Positions 1 through 8,775 of a stretch of DNA of 64,000 bases are shown here, one piece after another. Position 1 is the stretch's first letter, and each line of letters begins with the position of its first letter. The stretch lies in the NCBI GenBank assembly GCA_051861445.1, contig JBHYCS010000010.1, positions 90,936-154,935 of the forward strand, read 5' to 3'. The notes under the pieces are model-generated. The model was not told where the DNA came from. It was given only the letters and a program-made list of their open reading frames with translations, and did no database searches. A program made the position numbers and the translations under genes. The stretch comes from Parasediminibacterium sp051861445 (GTDB taxonomy: Bacteria; Bacteroidota; Bacteroidia; Chitinophagales; Chitinophagaceae).

Positions 1-165
1 AAAACTAAAAAATCCTCCTAAAGATGCATATCCAAAATTGAGTAAGCTGGTTTCTGGAAAAACAAATAGCCACAAACCATTGATTAATAAAAAAAAGATA
101 ATAGCCAAGTAACCTGTAAGACTATTAAAAAACTGTTGCCATTCTTTTTTGCAAATCATCCACAT
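1..165 (-). CDS. gldF: GldF, gliding-motility ABC transporter permease (5' end only)
   Basis: The first 55 codons of a gene running off the left edge, read on the minus strand from an ATG at 165. The N-terminus starts MWMICKKEWQQFFNSLTGY and continues into a hydrophobic segment followed by FPETSLLNFGYASLGGFF. This is the characteristic start of GldF, the ABC-2-type permease that works with GldA and GldG and is encoded in gliding Bacteroidota. It is too short to show the remaining membrane segments. It is transcribed divergently from frr; the 247 bases between them hold no convincing gene. The identification rests on pattern recall of the conserved N-terminal block; another ABC-2 permease is possible but less likely. 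Confidence 0.75.
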   Translation of the reverse strand, partial: MWMICKKEWQQFFNSLTGYLAIIFFLLINGLWLFVFPETSLLNFGYASLGGFFSF

Positions 166-412
166 AGTTGTCAAAAATACTGTAGTTGTGGTTTTTTGGG
201 TAGAATAATTTTTTGGTGTTGGGAATTTGTACGTCGGAATTTAATCGACGACGAACTTCTTAGTAAATTAAGATTGAATATTTATGGTTTCGTCTTTATT
301 CTCCATTCCTCCTTTTCAATACATTTTTTTCACAAGATTGGGTGAAGCCTCATTTTAACTGCAACATGTTGTTTCATTCCTTAATTTCGCCACACTTTTA
401 AAATACAACGTC

Positions 413-976
413 ATGCAAGAGGAATTAGATTTAATATTAGAAGATGCTGCAGATACCATGAAAAAAGCAATTCTTCATTTAGAATCAGAATTGGTAAAAA
501 TACGTGCAGGAAAAGTAAGTCCAACCATGTTAGATGGCATTACAATAGAATATTACGGTGCTCCAACTCCCATTAACCAAGTTGCAAATATTACGGTACA
601 AGATGCTAGAACATTAACCATTCAACCTTGGGAAAGAAACATGTTGGCTCTAATTGATAGAGCTATTATGGGTGCAAATATTGGCGTTACACCTCAAAAT
701 GATGGTGTACAAATTCGTTTGTTTATGCCACCATTAACGGAAGAAAGAAGACGTGAATTGTTTAAAAAAGCAAGTGGAGAAGGTGAGCAGGCAAAAGTTG
801 CCATTAGAAATATTCGAAGAGAAGCGATTGAGCAAATTAAGAAATTACAAAAAGATGGCTTGAGTGAAGATGCTGCAAAAGATGCAGAAAAAGAAACACA
901 AGAATTGACCGATAAGCATATTGCTTTAGTGGATAAACATTTGGCCGCCAAAGAAAAAGAAATGATGTCGATATAA
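413..976 (+). CDS. frr: Ribosome recycling factor
   Basis: A 187-residue protein, the usual length for RRF, which splits post-termination ribosomes together with EF-G. Family blocks are visible along the whole length: ELVKIRAGK near residue 30, DARTLTIQPWE near residue 65, PPLTEERRREL near residue 105 and the KDGLSEDAAKDAE helix near residue 145. The ATG at 413 gives the normal N-terminus (MQEELDLILEDA). The gene stands alone on the plus strand and is closed by the hairpin that begins 24 bases after its stop codon. There is no purine-rich ribosome-binding site, as is usual in this phylum. Confidence 0.97.
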   Translation: MQEELDLILEDAADTMKKAILHLESELVKIRAGKVSPTMLDGITIEYYGAPTPINQVANITVQDARTLTIQPWERNMLALIDRAIMGANIGVTPQNDGVQIRLFMPPLTEERRRELFKKASGEGEQAKVAIRNIRREAIEQIKKLQKDGLSEDAAKDAEKETQELTDKHIALVDKHLAAKEKEMMSI

Positions 977-1000
977 TTATGTTTACATTATTTACAAAAA

Positions 1001-1036
1001 AATCCCGACATGCCAATTGTAGTGTCGGGATTTTTT
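1001..1036. terminator. Bidirectional intrinsic terminator between frr and mreD
   Basis: A ten-base-pair stem (AATCCCGACA at 1001-1010 with TGTCGGGATT at 1023-1032) is followed by a T tract on the plus strand and preceded by an A tract, so it can end transcription from both convergent genes. Confidence 0.9.
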
Positions 1037-1054
1037 ATATAACATTTTAAATAT

Positions 1055-1588
1055 TTAAGCAGCGTTTGTTCTAAATTTTCCTTTTCTAAACAAAAGCATT
1101 TCTGTAACAGCAATTAATAATAAGCTTACGGCTGTTGTGCCCATTACTTTTCCTAAGAAGAATAAAATATCTCCAAATTGCATCCATTCTATCAATACCA
1201 AATATCCATGATGGATAAAGGTGAATAGTGAAATGTATAAGGCATAAGGAGCAAAGCCCATGCTTTTTAAACTTGGTTCGGTATAACCTATTTCCGCAGT
1301 TTCTTTTGGAATTAAAATGTTCAATACAAACGGACGAACATAGGCAATTAAAGTACAAGGTGCTGCATGTAGACCTGGTGTTCCTGTAAAAAAATCTAAT
1401 GACAATCCAAACACAAAACCAATACCTAATAGAAATAAACGAGGTGTGCTAAATGGTAACCAAAGTAGAAACAAAAAATATAAGTATGGAACAATAAACT
1501 GATGCAGTGGTGGTACTTTATTTAACACAAATACTTGCACTAGTATAAATAGTAAAAAGCGAATAATATTTTTTAAAAGGTTACTCAT
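1055..1588 (-). CDS. mreD: Rod shape-determining protein MreD
   Basis: A 177-residue, strongly hydrophobic protein with about five predicted membrane segments, as expected for MreD, the inner-membrane partner of MreC in the elongasome. Sequence conservation in this family is weak, so the call relies on length, hydrophobic pattern, the PGLHAAPCTLIAYVRPF stretch and, above all, position: it overlaps the end of mreC by eight bases, which implies translational coupling. The usual downstream mrdA (PBP2) and rodA are not here; transcription ends at the bidirectional hairpin shared with frr. Confidence 0.85.
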   Translation of the reverse strand: MSNLLKNIIRFLLFILVQVFVLNKVPPLHQFIVPYLYFLFLLWLPFSTPRLFLLGIGFVFGLSLDFFTGTPGLHAAPCTLIAYVRPFVLNILIPKETAEIGYTEPSLKSMGFAPYALYISLFTFIHHGYLVLIEWMQFGDILFFLGKVMGTTAVSLLLIAVTEMLLFRKGKFRTNAA

Positions 1589-2435
1589 TTATTTTCATCA
1601 CTTTGGCTTCAATTGCAGTTTGCTCTGCAAAACGAACATTCTTAATTAAATATACTTGTTGTACGCTTGCAAAATTGGTAGCTGTTTTTACTTTTAATGT
1701 ATAAAAATTGCTAGCCGGATCGGCAGTTTTTCCAGCAATAGTACCTACAGGAATATAAGCAGGGAAATTGGCTGAATAATTACTAGTAACCACTGTATCA
1801 CCAATAGTTATTTTAGCACTTTTGGGTATGTTTTTTAGGGTTAAGTATTCAGGATTTTCACCGTCCCATTCAATACTACCTGCATTGTTGTCTTTTTTAA
1901 GCATGGCACTTACCTTACTACTTCTGTGCAAAACGCTCATTACTCTACACATATTATCGCTTACATCTATTACAGAACCAACAATTCCTTGAGGACTAAT
2001 TACACTCATGCCTTTTTTTACGCCTTGTAAACTTCCTCTTTCTAAGGTTAAAAAATTGTTTTGAAGGGTAATATTATTGCCAATTACAGTAGCTGGTAAA
2101 AACGTAAATTTTCTATATCTGCCAATTGTATCAGTAACCGTAGAATCTACAACTAAACGTTGTGTGCTGTCTGGAGCAATAATGTAGTTGTTAAGTTTGT
2201 TTTTTAATGCGGCATTTTCTGCAACCAATTGTCTATTTACTTCTTTTAACGAGAAATATTCGTAAAAACCATTGTATTGCTTATTAATTTTTCCGGTTAC
2301 CTCATTAATGGCACTACTAAAAAAAGCATCGTGTGCATCGCTGCTTTTACTCAACATTACCAAACTAGTAATTTGAAGCACCACAAAACAGAGTAGCGTG
2401 AAATAATTACGAATAAAAAGAAAAATATTCTTCAC
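1581..2435 (-). CDS. mreC: Rod shape-determining protein MreC
   Basis: A 284-residue protein with one N-terminal membrane segment (about residues 6-28), a coiled-coil stretch rich in Leu, Asn and Lys (about 60-85, including KEVNRQLVAENAALKNKL), and a beta-rich periplasmic region with the LQGVKKGMSVISPQGIVG motif typical of MreC. It bridges cytoplasmic MreB to periplasmic cell-wall synthases. It overlaps mreD by eight bases. A full terminator separates it from mreB upstream, so the mreC-mreD pair needs its own promoter, probably within the 200 bases before the ATG; I could not fix that promoter confidently. Confidence 0.93.
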   Translation of the reverse strand: MKNIFLFIRNYFTLLCFVVLQITSLVMLSKSSDAHDAFFSSAINEVTGKINKQYNGFYEYFSLKEVNRQLVAENAALKNKLNNYIIAPDSTQRLVVDSTVTDTIGRYRKFTFLPATVIGNNITLQNNFLTLERGSLQGVKKGMSVISPQGIVGSVIDVSDNMCRVMSVLHRSSKVSAMLKKDNNAGSIEWDGENPEYLTLKNIPKSAKITIGDTVVTSNYSANFPAYIPVGTIAGKTADPASNFYTLKVKTATNFASVQQVYLIKNVRFAEQTAIEAKVMKINE

Positions 2436-2636
2436 ACCTAAATTGGTTTATTACAAAAATGTACAGGCTAAGAATCTGTTTGAGTTAATAATCTGATATT
2501 CCTTACGTCATTTCTTGGCTGCAACTTCGTTGAATTTTTTGCCTTAGGCATTTAGAGTATTGCTACAAAATTCACTTTGTATTGCTCAAGAAAATATCCA
2601 TTATTAATTCTAAACAATCAACTCAAACAACTTCTA

Positions 2637-2671
2637 AAAAGCGGAACAAAAACTTGTTTTGTTCCGCTTTT
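2637..2671 (-). terminator. Intrinsic terminator of mreB
   Basis: A 15-base-pair perfect stem (2637-2651 with 2657-2671, loop of five) whose core is GCGGAAC/GTTCCGC and whose outer arms are A/T runs. It lies immediately after the mreB stop codon and separates mreB from mreC. Confidence 0.9.
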
Positions 2672-2674
2672 ATA

Positions 2675-3700
2675 TTATTTCATTATAAAAGGAAAGCGTT
2701 GGTAATTTTTTAAACCTAAACCTGTTCCTCTTACAACACTTTTCAGAGGATCTTCTGCTACGTGTACAGGAAGTTTAATTTTGGCACTTAAACGCTTATC
2801 AAGACCTCTCAGTAAAGCTCCTCCACCTGTTAAATACAATCCACGTTTATAAATATCAGATGTTAACTCTGGTGGCGTTGTTTCCAATGCTTTTAAAATA
2901 GCTTCTTCTATTTTAAATATACTTTTATCTAATGCTTCTGCAATTTCTTGATAGCTTACCATGATTTGTTTAGGAATACCAGTTACCAAGTCTCTACCAT
3001 TTACAGGTAAATCATCTGGTGGATTGTCTAAATCTTTCATGGCTGCACCAATTAAGATTTTAATTTGTTCTGCCGTACGTTCTCCAATTAGTAAGCTATG
3101 GTATCTTCTTAAAGCTTCCATAATATCGGCGGTAAATTCGTCACCTGCAATTCTAATACTTTGGTCGCACACAATACCTGCAAGGGCAATTACGGTAATG
3201 CCTGTAGTTCCACCACCAATATCAATAATCATATTGCCAACAGGCTCTTCTACATCAATACCAATACCTAAGGCAGCTGCCATAGGCTCATGAATCATGT
3301 ATACTTCTTTTGCACCTGCTTGTTCTGCACTATCTCTTACGGCACGTTTTTCTACCTCAGTAATAGAAGATGGTATACAAATAAGCATACGCCAACTTGG
3401 TGGAAACAAAGGTTTTTTAGGATACACCAACTTAATTAACTCACGTATCATTAATTCGGCAGCGTTAAAATCGGCAATTACACCGTCTTTTAATGGACGA
3501 ACAGTTCTAATACTTTCATGTGTTTTTTCATGCATCAATAATGCTTTTTTTCCAACAGCCAACACTTCTTTAGGATTGTTTCTGTTTAGGGCAATAATTG
3601 ATGGTTCGTTTACTACAATTTCATCATTATGAATAATGAGTGTGTTGGCTGTGCCAAGGTCTATGGCTATTTCTTGGGTAAAAAAATTAAAAAGTGACAT
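2675..3700 (-). CDS. mreB: Rod shape-determining actin homologue MreB
   Basis: A 341-residue bacterial actin, the normal size. The N-terminal phosphate-binding motif IDLGTANTLI (about residues 13-22), the GGGTTGITVIALAGI motif in the middle and the adenosine motif TGGGALLRGLDKRL near residue 295 are all present. It polymerises under the membrane and directs lateral wall synthesis with MreC, MreD and RodA. It is transcribed in the same direction as mreC-mreD but is followed by a strong terminator. A candidate promoter lies about 50 bases upstream of the ATG. Confidence 0.97.
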   Translation of the reverse strand: MSLFNFFTQEIAIDLGTANTLIIHNDEIVVNEPSIIALNRNNPKEVLAVGKKALLMHEKTHESIRTVRPLKDGVIADFNAAELMIRELIKLVYPKKPLFPPSWRMLICIPSSITEVEKRAVRDSAEQAGAKEVYMIHEPMAAALGIGIDVEEPVGNMIIDIGGGTTGITVIALAGIVCDQSIRIAGDEFTADIMEALRRYHSLLIGERTAEQIKILIGAAMKDLDNPPDDLPVNGRDLVTGIPKQIMVSYQEIAEALDKSIFKIEEAILKALETTPPELTSDIYKRGLYLTGGGALLRGLDKRLSAKIKLPVHVAEDPLKSVVRGTGLGLKNYQRFPFIMK

Positions 3701-3746
3701 TATGTATATAAAATCTTTAAAATCGACGGGGGTGAATGAATAGCTG

Positions 3747-3777
3747 CAAAAGTGGATTAAATTAATGGAATTAACAA
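3747..3777 (-). promoter_or_regulatory. Candidate mreB promoter
   Basis: On the minus strand TTG (3777-3775), then 20 bases, then CACTTTTG (3754-3747), which is a 7/8 match to the Bacteroidota -7 box TAnnTTTG. It lies about 46 bases upstream of the mreB ATG. Confidence 0.4.
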
Positions 3778-4056
3778 CCCAAAAAAGAACTTAATTTTTT
3801 ACTTTTCATACAATATTAACATGTTTTCGGAAAAAAGTGTATAAACTGAGTAGATTCAACAATGATAATATAAAGTAGTTTGTCTGTTAATTGATTACGT
3901 GTTATTAAATTCAATAACTTAAAATCGTTTATTAATGTAGAAACGGTGAATAAATGTTTCCCTTTTTAGACAAGTATAGTGAGTAAACGAAATTCTATAT
4001 GAAAATGCTAACAAATACAGAAGAATAATTGAGATTGCAGGTTGATAAACTTTGAA
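3778..4056. other. Intergenic region without recognised gene
   Basis: AT-rich sequence between the candidate mreB promoter and the end of the receiver-only regulator gene. I see no open frame with coding character, no RNA gene and no strong hairpin. Confidence 0.5.
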
Positions 4057-4431
4057 TTATTGAATAAATTTTTGTACCGTATTTAAAAGTTCTTTTACCT
4101 GAAAAGGTTTGGTTAAATAAGCGTTTGCTCCACCATTTATACCCATTTGCTTATCGTTTATATCTGCACGAGCAGACAAGAAAACAAAAGGAATATTTAC
4201 AAGTTTGGGTTGTTGTTTTATTTTTTCTAAAAGCTCAAAACCGTTCATGCCATCCATCATTACATCGCAAATAATTAATTCAGGAAGATGGGTGTTTGCT
4301 GCTTCGAAGCCTTCGTTTCCGTTGGTTGCTTTTAGTACAAAATATCCCATCATTTCTAAAATAGAACTAATGTTTTGAAGCAACATAGGCTCATCTTCAA
4401 CTACTAATATAGAACGATGTGTTGCTGCCAT
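4057..4431 (-). CDS. Receiver-only (CheY-like) response regulator
   Basis: A 124-residue stand-alone receiver domain. The acidic pair E12/D13, the phospho-acceptor D56 (in IICDVMMDGMNG), the conserved Ser near residue 87 (FLSARAD) and the Lys in YLTKPF near residue 108 are all present, so it should be phosphorylatable. There is no output domain; such proteins act by protein contact or as phosphate shuttles. It is the last gene of a three-gene operon: its start codon directly abuts the stop codon of the histidine kinase. The target is unknown. Confidence 0.93.
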   Translation of the reverse strand: MAATHRSILVVEDEPMLLQNISSILEMMGYFVLKATNGNEGFEAANTHLPELIICDVMMDGMNGFELLEKIKQQPKLVNIPFVFLSARADINDKQMGINGGANAYLTKPFQVKELLNTVQKFIQ

Positions 4432-6306
4432 TTAATAGGGAATTTTAACAGAAAAAATACTGCCTTTACCTAATTTGCTTTTCACTAAAATTTTGCCTTT
4501 GTGCTGTTCTGTAAAATATTTTACCACAACCAATCCCATACCTGTTCCTGCAATATCGCTTACATTTCTACCCCTAGAAAACGAAGCAAATAGTTTTTGC
4601 AAATCTTCTTCATGTATACCAATTCCTTCGTCAATAATAGAAATGGTTACATACGAATGGCTGTAGCGTATTCGTACATGTGGAGCAGGTTGCTGCACAG
4701 AATATTTAAAAGCGTTGTCAATGAGATTTTGTAGAATATGACGAATCATTTTTTCGTCGAGTGAAACATTTTTTGCAGCTCCTTTTGCATGAATGGCCAA
4801 ACTTCTACCATCTTTCCAAGGTAAATATGATTGATTCGCTAACTGTTGAATAAAGCTAAACACATCGGTGCTTGATGGGTTAAAATCTATTTTTCCAGCC
4901 TCTATTTTACTAATCATTAAAAGGTCGTTCATGAATGTTGTCATTCTTTCTACCTCTGTAATTATTTGTTGGGTATATGGTTCTATATCGTTGGTAGATT
5001 TGCCCATTTGTAACATCATTTGAATAATTTCTGCTCCTGAAGAAATTACTGCTAATGGTGTTCTTAATTCATGCGACACCATATTTACAAAGGCCGACTT
5101 TAACTCGTTCAATTCTTTTTCTCTTTTTACTACTTCTAGTAAATTTTCTTCTAATTGCACTTTGTTGGTAATATCATTTAATACAGCCACGATTCCTAGG
5201 GGGTTTTGGGGATTTTTTAAGCCTTTTGCAACATGGTATTTTAACCATTTTTTGGTGCCTGTTTGCTGTATTAATTCTATAATGCCTTCAGCTGATTCTT
5301 CTGCACCTGATAAAACGGTAAATACTTGTTTGTAAAATTCGTAATTGGTTAAAGATATGAGTTTAAACAATTCGTTATCAACCTTTTGTGATGAGGTGTT
5401 TGTAAAGATTTTGAACAATGATGCATTGGTAAATAAAACTTTTAACTCTGGATTGGTGAGCAAAACAGCATCGTTTACTTGTTGAAGTGCATACACATAT
5501 TGTTCAATGGTTTCTTGCAATATCTGTTCTTGATGTTTGGTTTCAGTAATATCGATACAATATTTTAAAACAGCATCCACCTCATTGTTATTGCCAATTA
5601 ATGGTTGTATAATTGTTTTATACCAAATCGTTTTTTGTTGTTTTATAGTAATGATTTCTTCAAATAACTGCGTTTGTTTGCTAGCAATAGCTTTTGTTAC
5701 ATATTGCTCATGCAATACTGCTCTATTGGTTGGTAAATTGTAATAAGCTGCAAATTGAGCGTCGGTTTTTCCTAATAAATAAGCTCTTTTGTCGGTATTT
5801 GAAACGAAACTTTTATTGATAAAAACATAACAATTGTGAATGTCAACAATAGCAATAGGTATATCTATTGATTGAATCGCTTGATGTAGTACTTGTAATT
5901 GTTGTTGAATTGGATTGCTTTCAGCATGTTCTTTTTCAGCTACTTTGTACATCCACAAATGCCCTTGAATTTTATTCTGAATAAAAATGGGAAAATAATC
6001 TCTAATTAAAATTGTACCATCTCTAAATGCTATTTCTTCTTGCTGAACAACTTTACCATTTTCAATAATTTCTTCAATTCTATTTAAAAATTTAGAAGGA
6101 TTTTTAAATAGAAAACTAGAAACAATGGAGCCTTGTTTGCAATCTGTTCCTATTAATTCTTCTGGGGTAAATTTTATTTTGAATAGCGTACAAAAGCTAG
6201 TGTTTGCGTAATCGACCAACCTGTTGGCAGTTTCAATTAAAATCGCATCTTTAAAACGATTAAAGATGAACTGATTTTTTATTTGAAAAATGTCTTCTAC
6301 CATCAT
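4432..6306 (-). CDS. PAS-domain sensor histidine kinase
   Basis: A 624-residue kinase with no signal peptide and no clear membrane segment, so probably cytosolic. Three PAS-like sensor regions can be read (roughly residues 10-130, 135-258 and 265-385). They are followed by a HisKA dimerisation helix with the phospho-acceptor H412 in MVSHELRTPLA and a HATPase domain with the N box NLIDNAFKYS, G1 box DEGIGI and G2 box GTGMGL. It is tightly packed between the LuxR-type regulator (one base apart) and the receiver-only protein, so the three probably form one signalling path with a branch. The signal is unknown; multiple PAS domains suggest redox, light or small-ligand sensing, but no cofactor-binding residue is obvious. 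Confidence 0.92.
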   Translation of the reverse strand: MMVEDIFQIKNQFIFNRFKDAILIETANRLVDYANTSFCTLFKIKFTPEELIGTDCKQGSIVSSFLFKNPSKFLNRIEEIIENGKVVQQEEIAFRDGTILIRDYFPIFIQNKIQGHLWMYKVAEKEHAESNPIQQQLQVLHQAIQSIDIPIAIVDIHNCYVFINKSFVSNTDKRAYLLGKTDAQFAAYYNLPTNRAVLHEQYVTKAIASKQTQLFEEIITIKQQKTIWYKTIIQPLIGNNNEVDAVLKYCIDITETKHQEQILQETIEQYVYALQQVNDAVLLTNPELKVLFTNASLFKIFTNTSSQKVDNELFKLISLTNYEFYKQVFTVLSGAEESAEGIIELIQQTGTKKWLKYHVAKGLKNPQNPLGIVAVLNDITNKVQLEENLLEVVKREKELNELKSAFVNMVSHELRTPLAVISSGAEIIQMMLQMGKSTNDIEPYTQQIITEVERMTTFMNDLLMISKIEAGKIDFNPSSTDVFSFIQQLANQSYLPWKDGRSLAIHAKGAAKNVSLDEKMIRHILQNLIDNAFKYSVQQPAPHVRIRYSHSYVTISIIDEGIGIHEEDLQKLFASFSRGRNVSDIAGTGMGLVVVKYFTEQHKGKILVKSKLGKGSIFSVKIPY

Positions 6307-6307
6307 T

Positions 6308-6946
6308 TTAGGTGGATCTATTTTTTAGCACTTTAGCTATTAATTCAGATTTTGTTCGTACGCCCATTTTAACGTATACGTTTTTAAGATGGTCGTTTAC
6401 TGTGGTGGCAGAAATATGTAACGCAAAAGCAATTTCTTTATAAGTAAGGCCTTTTAATAATTCATTTACCACGTCTTTTTCTCTAGTTGTTAAGGCTGCA
6501 GTATAATCGTCGTATGTATCTTGTGGTTTGTGAATTTTTCTAAACAAACGCATTGCCACATCTGGTGTTATTAACGCTCCGCCACTTCTAATAATATCTA
6601 TGTTTTTACGCAATTCATCAATTTTAAATGGCTTTAATAAATAGCCATTTGCACCTCTTTGTATACTCTCAAAAATTACGGTATCGTCATCATTTCCTGT
6701 AATTACCACAATATGCACATCGGCCCAAATTTGACGAATAAACGTAATGCCTTCTACGCCTGAAATACCCGGTAAACCCAAATCGATAAAAACAATATAA
6801 GGTTCGCTCAATGCATTTCTTTGTTCTAAAAAAGCCTCTACACTGTTGAAAGAAAAGTGTATGTGTAAATCTTTTTCTACTTCAATAAAAGTTTCTAGGT
6901 TACGCCGTAACGAACGGTCATCTTCAATAATACCTACAGTAATCAT
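6308..6946 (-). CDS. NarL/FixJ-type response regulator (receiver + LuxR HTH)
   Basis: A 212-residue transcription factor. An N-terminal receiver domain has the acidic pair E8/D9, phospho-acceptor D55 (FIDLGLPGISG) and Lys in LLKPFK. The C-terminal LuxR-type helix-turn-helix contains LTTREKDVVNELLKGLTYKEIA and the recognition region ISATTVNDHLKNVY. It is the first gene of the operon with the PAS kinase and the receiver-only protein, and is the likely DNA-binding output of the system. The 284 bases upstream would hold its promoter; I could not place one with confidence. Confidence 0.94.
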   Translation of the reverse strand: MITVGIIEDDRSLRRNLETFIEVEKDLHIHFSFNSVEAFLEQRNALSEPYIVFIDLGLPGISGVEGITFIRQIWADVHIVVITGNDDDTVIFESIQRGANGYLLKPFKIDELRKNIDIIRSGGALITPDVAMRLFRKIHKPQDTYDDYTAALTTREKDVVNELLKGLTYKEIAFALHISATTVNDHLKNVYVKMGVRTKSELIAKVLKNRST

Positions 6947-7180
6947 AACATAATAGTTAAATAATGTAGGTTTTAAACAGAATATTGGAATTTTGAAACG
7001 AGGCTTGGATGATTTTGTATCAATAATACAAAGTATTTTCAGATTTGGTAGTGTTTTTTGTATATACCAATACAGTCATCGTTACAAGTTTCACCTAGAA
7101 ACAGTTATCTATTTTTCACAAGGGTTACATTAAATAGGCTTTTATTTTAGAATACAAATGTGTTCTTTTTGTATACAACA

Positions 7181-7206
7181 AAAAACCCCTCAAATGAGGG
7201 GTTGTA
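7181..7206 (-). terminator. Intrinsic terminator of rseP
   Basis: Stem AACCCCTCA/TGAGGGGTT (7184-7203) with an A tract on the plus strand that becomes a T tract in the minus-strand transcript, 28 bases after the rseP stop codon. Confidence 0.85.
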
Positions 7207-7230
7207 TTTTAAACAAGTTATTGTTGATTG

Positions 7231-8583
7231 TTATTTAAATATTCTCCACACATCTAAGCCCAATGCATATACCATTAAGCTTAATAATAACACCATACCT
7301 ACAATTTGAGCATATTCCATAAACTTATCACTTGGTTTTCTGCCGGTTATCATTTCTACCAATGTAAACAATGCATGTCCTCCATCTAAAGCTGGAATCG
7401 GTAAAATATTCATAAATGCTAAGATAATAGAGAATACACCAGTTAAAGTCCAAAAGCGTTGCCAATCCCATACACTAGGAAATGTATTGCCAATACTAAT
7501 AACACTACCTAAACTATCATTTGCATTTACTTTACCCGTAAATATTTGTTTTAATCCAGTAATATATCTATCAAGCGTTTCTTTACACCTTTTAAAACCA
7601 ACAGGAATGGCTTCTGCAAATGAATATTTTTTGATTACCGTTTCAAACATTTCATCAGGATAATATTGTTTAAAACCAATCATGCCATCTTTTATCAAAC
7701 ATCTTGCAGTAATGGTATCTAATCCTCTTTTAGCAGTAAGGGTTACAATAGAATCTCTAAATTTCTTTTTAATATCATTAAACTCGTGAAAATAGTTGAA
7801 TGAAATATCGTTGAGTTTAATCAACACATCACCTCTTTGTAAATATCCTTTGGAGAAGGTTTGTTTAGTAATTGGTAGCATAGAATCAACTACAACAGGA
7901 TACCTTGGGGCAATAAAATTTTCTAAATTTTTATTCTTAACAAGTGTTTTTATGAATGATGCAGGTACACTAATAGTTACATTGTTACTATCTCTTTTTA
8001 CTTGAATTGTTTTGGCTTCTTGTAAAATAATTTCAGCACCAATTACATTAAAATTTTCAACTGGTTTTTGATCAATCGATACAATTTCATCTCCATCTTT
8101 TAAACCAATCGATTTTGCCAAACTATCTGTAGCAATTCCATAGTTTAAATTTTTTGTGGGCAAATATTCATCGCCCCAATAAGCTGTGATGCCTATAAAT
8201 ATTACAATTGCTAACAACACATTTACAAATACACCACCAACCATTATAATTAAGCGTTGCCAAGCTTTTTTGCTTCTAAATTCATAATCTTTTGGCGGCA
8301 ATTTCATTTGTTCTTTATCCATACTTTCATCTACCATGCCACTAATTTTTACAAAACCACCAAAAGGCACCCAACCAATACCATATTCGGTTTCGCCTTT
8401 TTGCACCTTGAACAAACTAAACCAAGGATTAAAGAATAGATAAAATTTTTCTACTCTACATTTAAACAATTTTGCAGGTATAAAATGCCCCAATTCGTGT
8501 AGCACTACCAAAATAGAAAAAGACAGTACAAACTGTCCTGCTTTTACTAAAACACCAGACCAATCAATCGCTAAAAGTGTCAT
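7231..8583 (-). CDS. rseP: Site-2 zinc metalloprotease RseP (M50 family)
   Basis: A 450-residue integral membrane protease that performs intramembrane cleavage, classically of anti-sigma factors. The zinc site HELGH lies at residues 29-33 in the first membrane segment; the third ligand motif (NILPIPALDGGH) lies near residue 395 in a C-terminal membrane segment. Between them are the GFVKISGM loop and two PDZ-like regions (about 145-215 and 240-310), of which the first has the clear GLKDGDEIVSIDQKPV pattern. It follows dxr on the same strand with a 192-base gap, a neighbourhood common in Bacteroidota. Its substrate here is unknown; no sigma/anti-sigma pair is in the window. Confidence 0.95.
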   Translation of the reverse strand: MTLLAIDWSGVLVKAGQFVLSFSILVVLHELGHFIPAKLFKCRVEKFYLFFNPWFSLFKVQKGETEYGIGWVPFGGFVKISGMVDESMDKEQMKLPPKDYEFRSKKAWQRLIIMVGGVFVNVLLAIVIFIGITAYWGDEYLPTKNLNYGIATDSLAKSIGLKDGDEIVSIDQKPVENFNVIGAEIILQEAKTIQVKRDSNNVTISVPASFIKTLVKNKNLENFIAPRYPVVVDSMLPITKQTFSKGYLQRGDVLIKLNDISFNYFHEFNDIKKKFRDSIVTLTAKRGLDTITARCLIKDGMIGFKQYYPDEMFETVIKKYSFAEAIPVGFKRCKETLDRYITGLKQIFTGKVNANDSLGSVISIGNTFPSVWDWQRFWTLTGVFSIILAFMNILPIPALDGGHALFTLVEMITGRKPSDKFMEYAQIVGMVLLLSLMVYALGLDVWRIFK

Positions 8584-8775
8584 AAGCCTATAACCTTAAG
8601 GTAATTTTTTGTTTTTGTTGCACAAAAACAGTGAAATAATTTTTTTGTAGTCAACTTTTAAAAACGCTTTTCAGCTGCCGTTGCGTCGCACTCTTGTACG
8701 TTTTGTTCGCTATGCAACATCGTTTCTACATACTACATATTCTTTTCATTAGAACAAGTGCAATATAACATGCAT

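Noticed and set aside
136..345. Plus-strand open frame of 69 codons
   Set aside because: It overlaps the gldF start on the opposite strand, has phenylalanine-rich shadow composition and no family resemblance.
4057..6946. Two-component genes as an orphan chemotaxis or phage-defence cluster
   Set aside because: Only the kinase and two regulators are present, with no methyl-accepting, CheW or effector gene; an ordinary signalling operon is enough.
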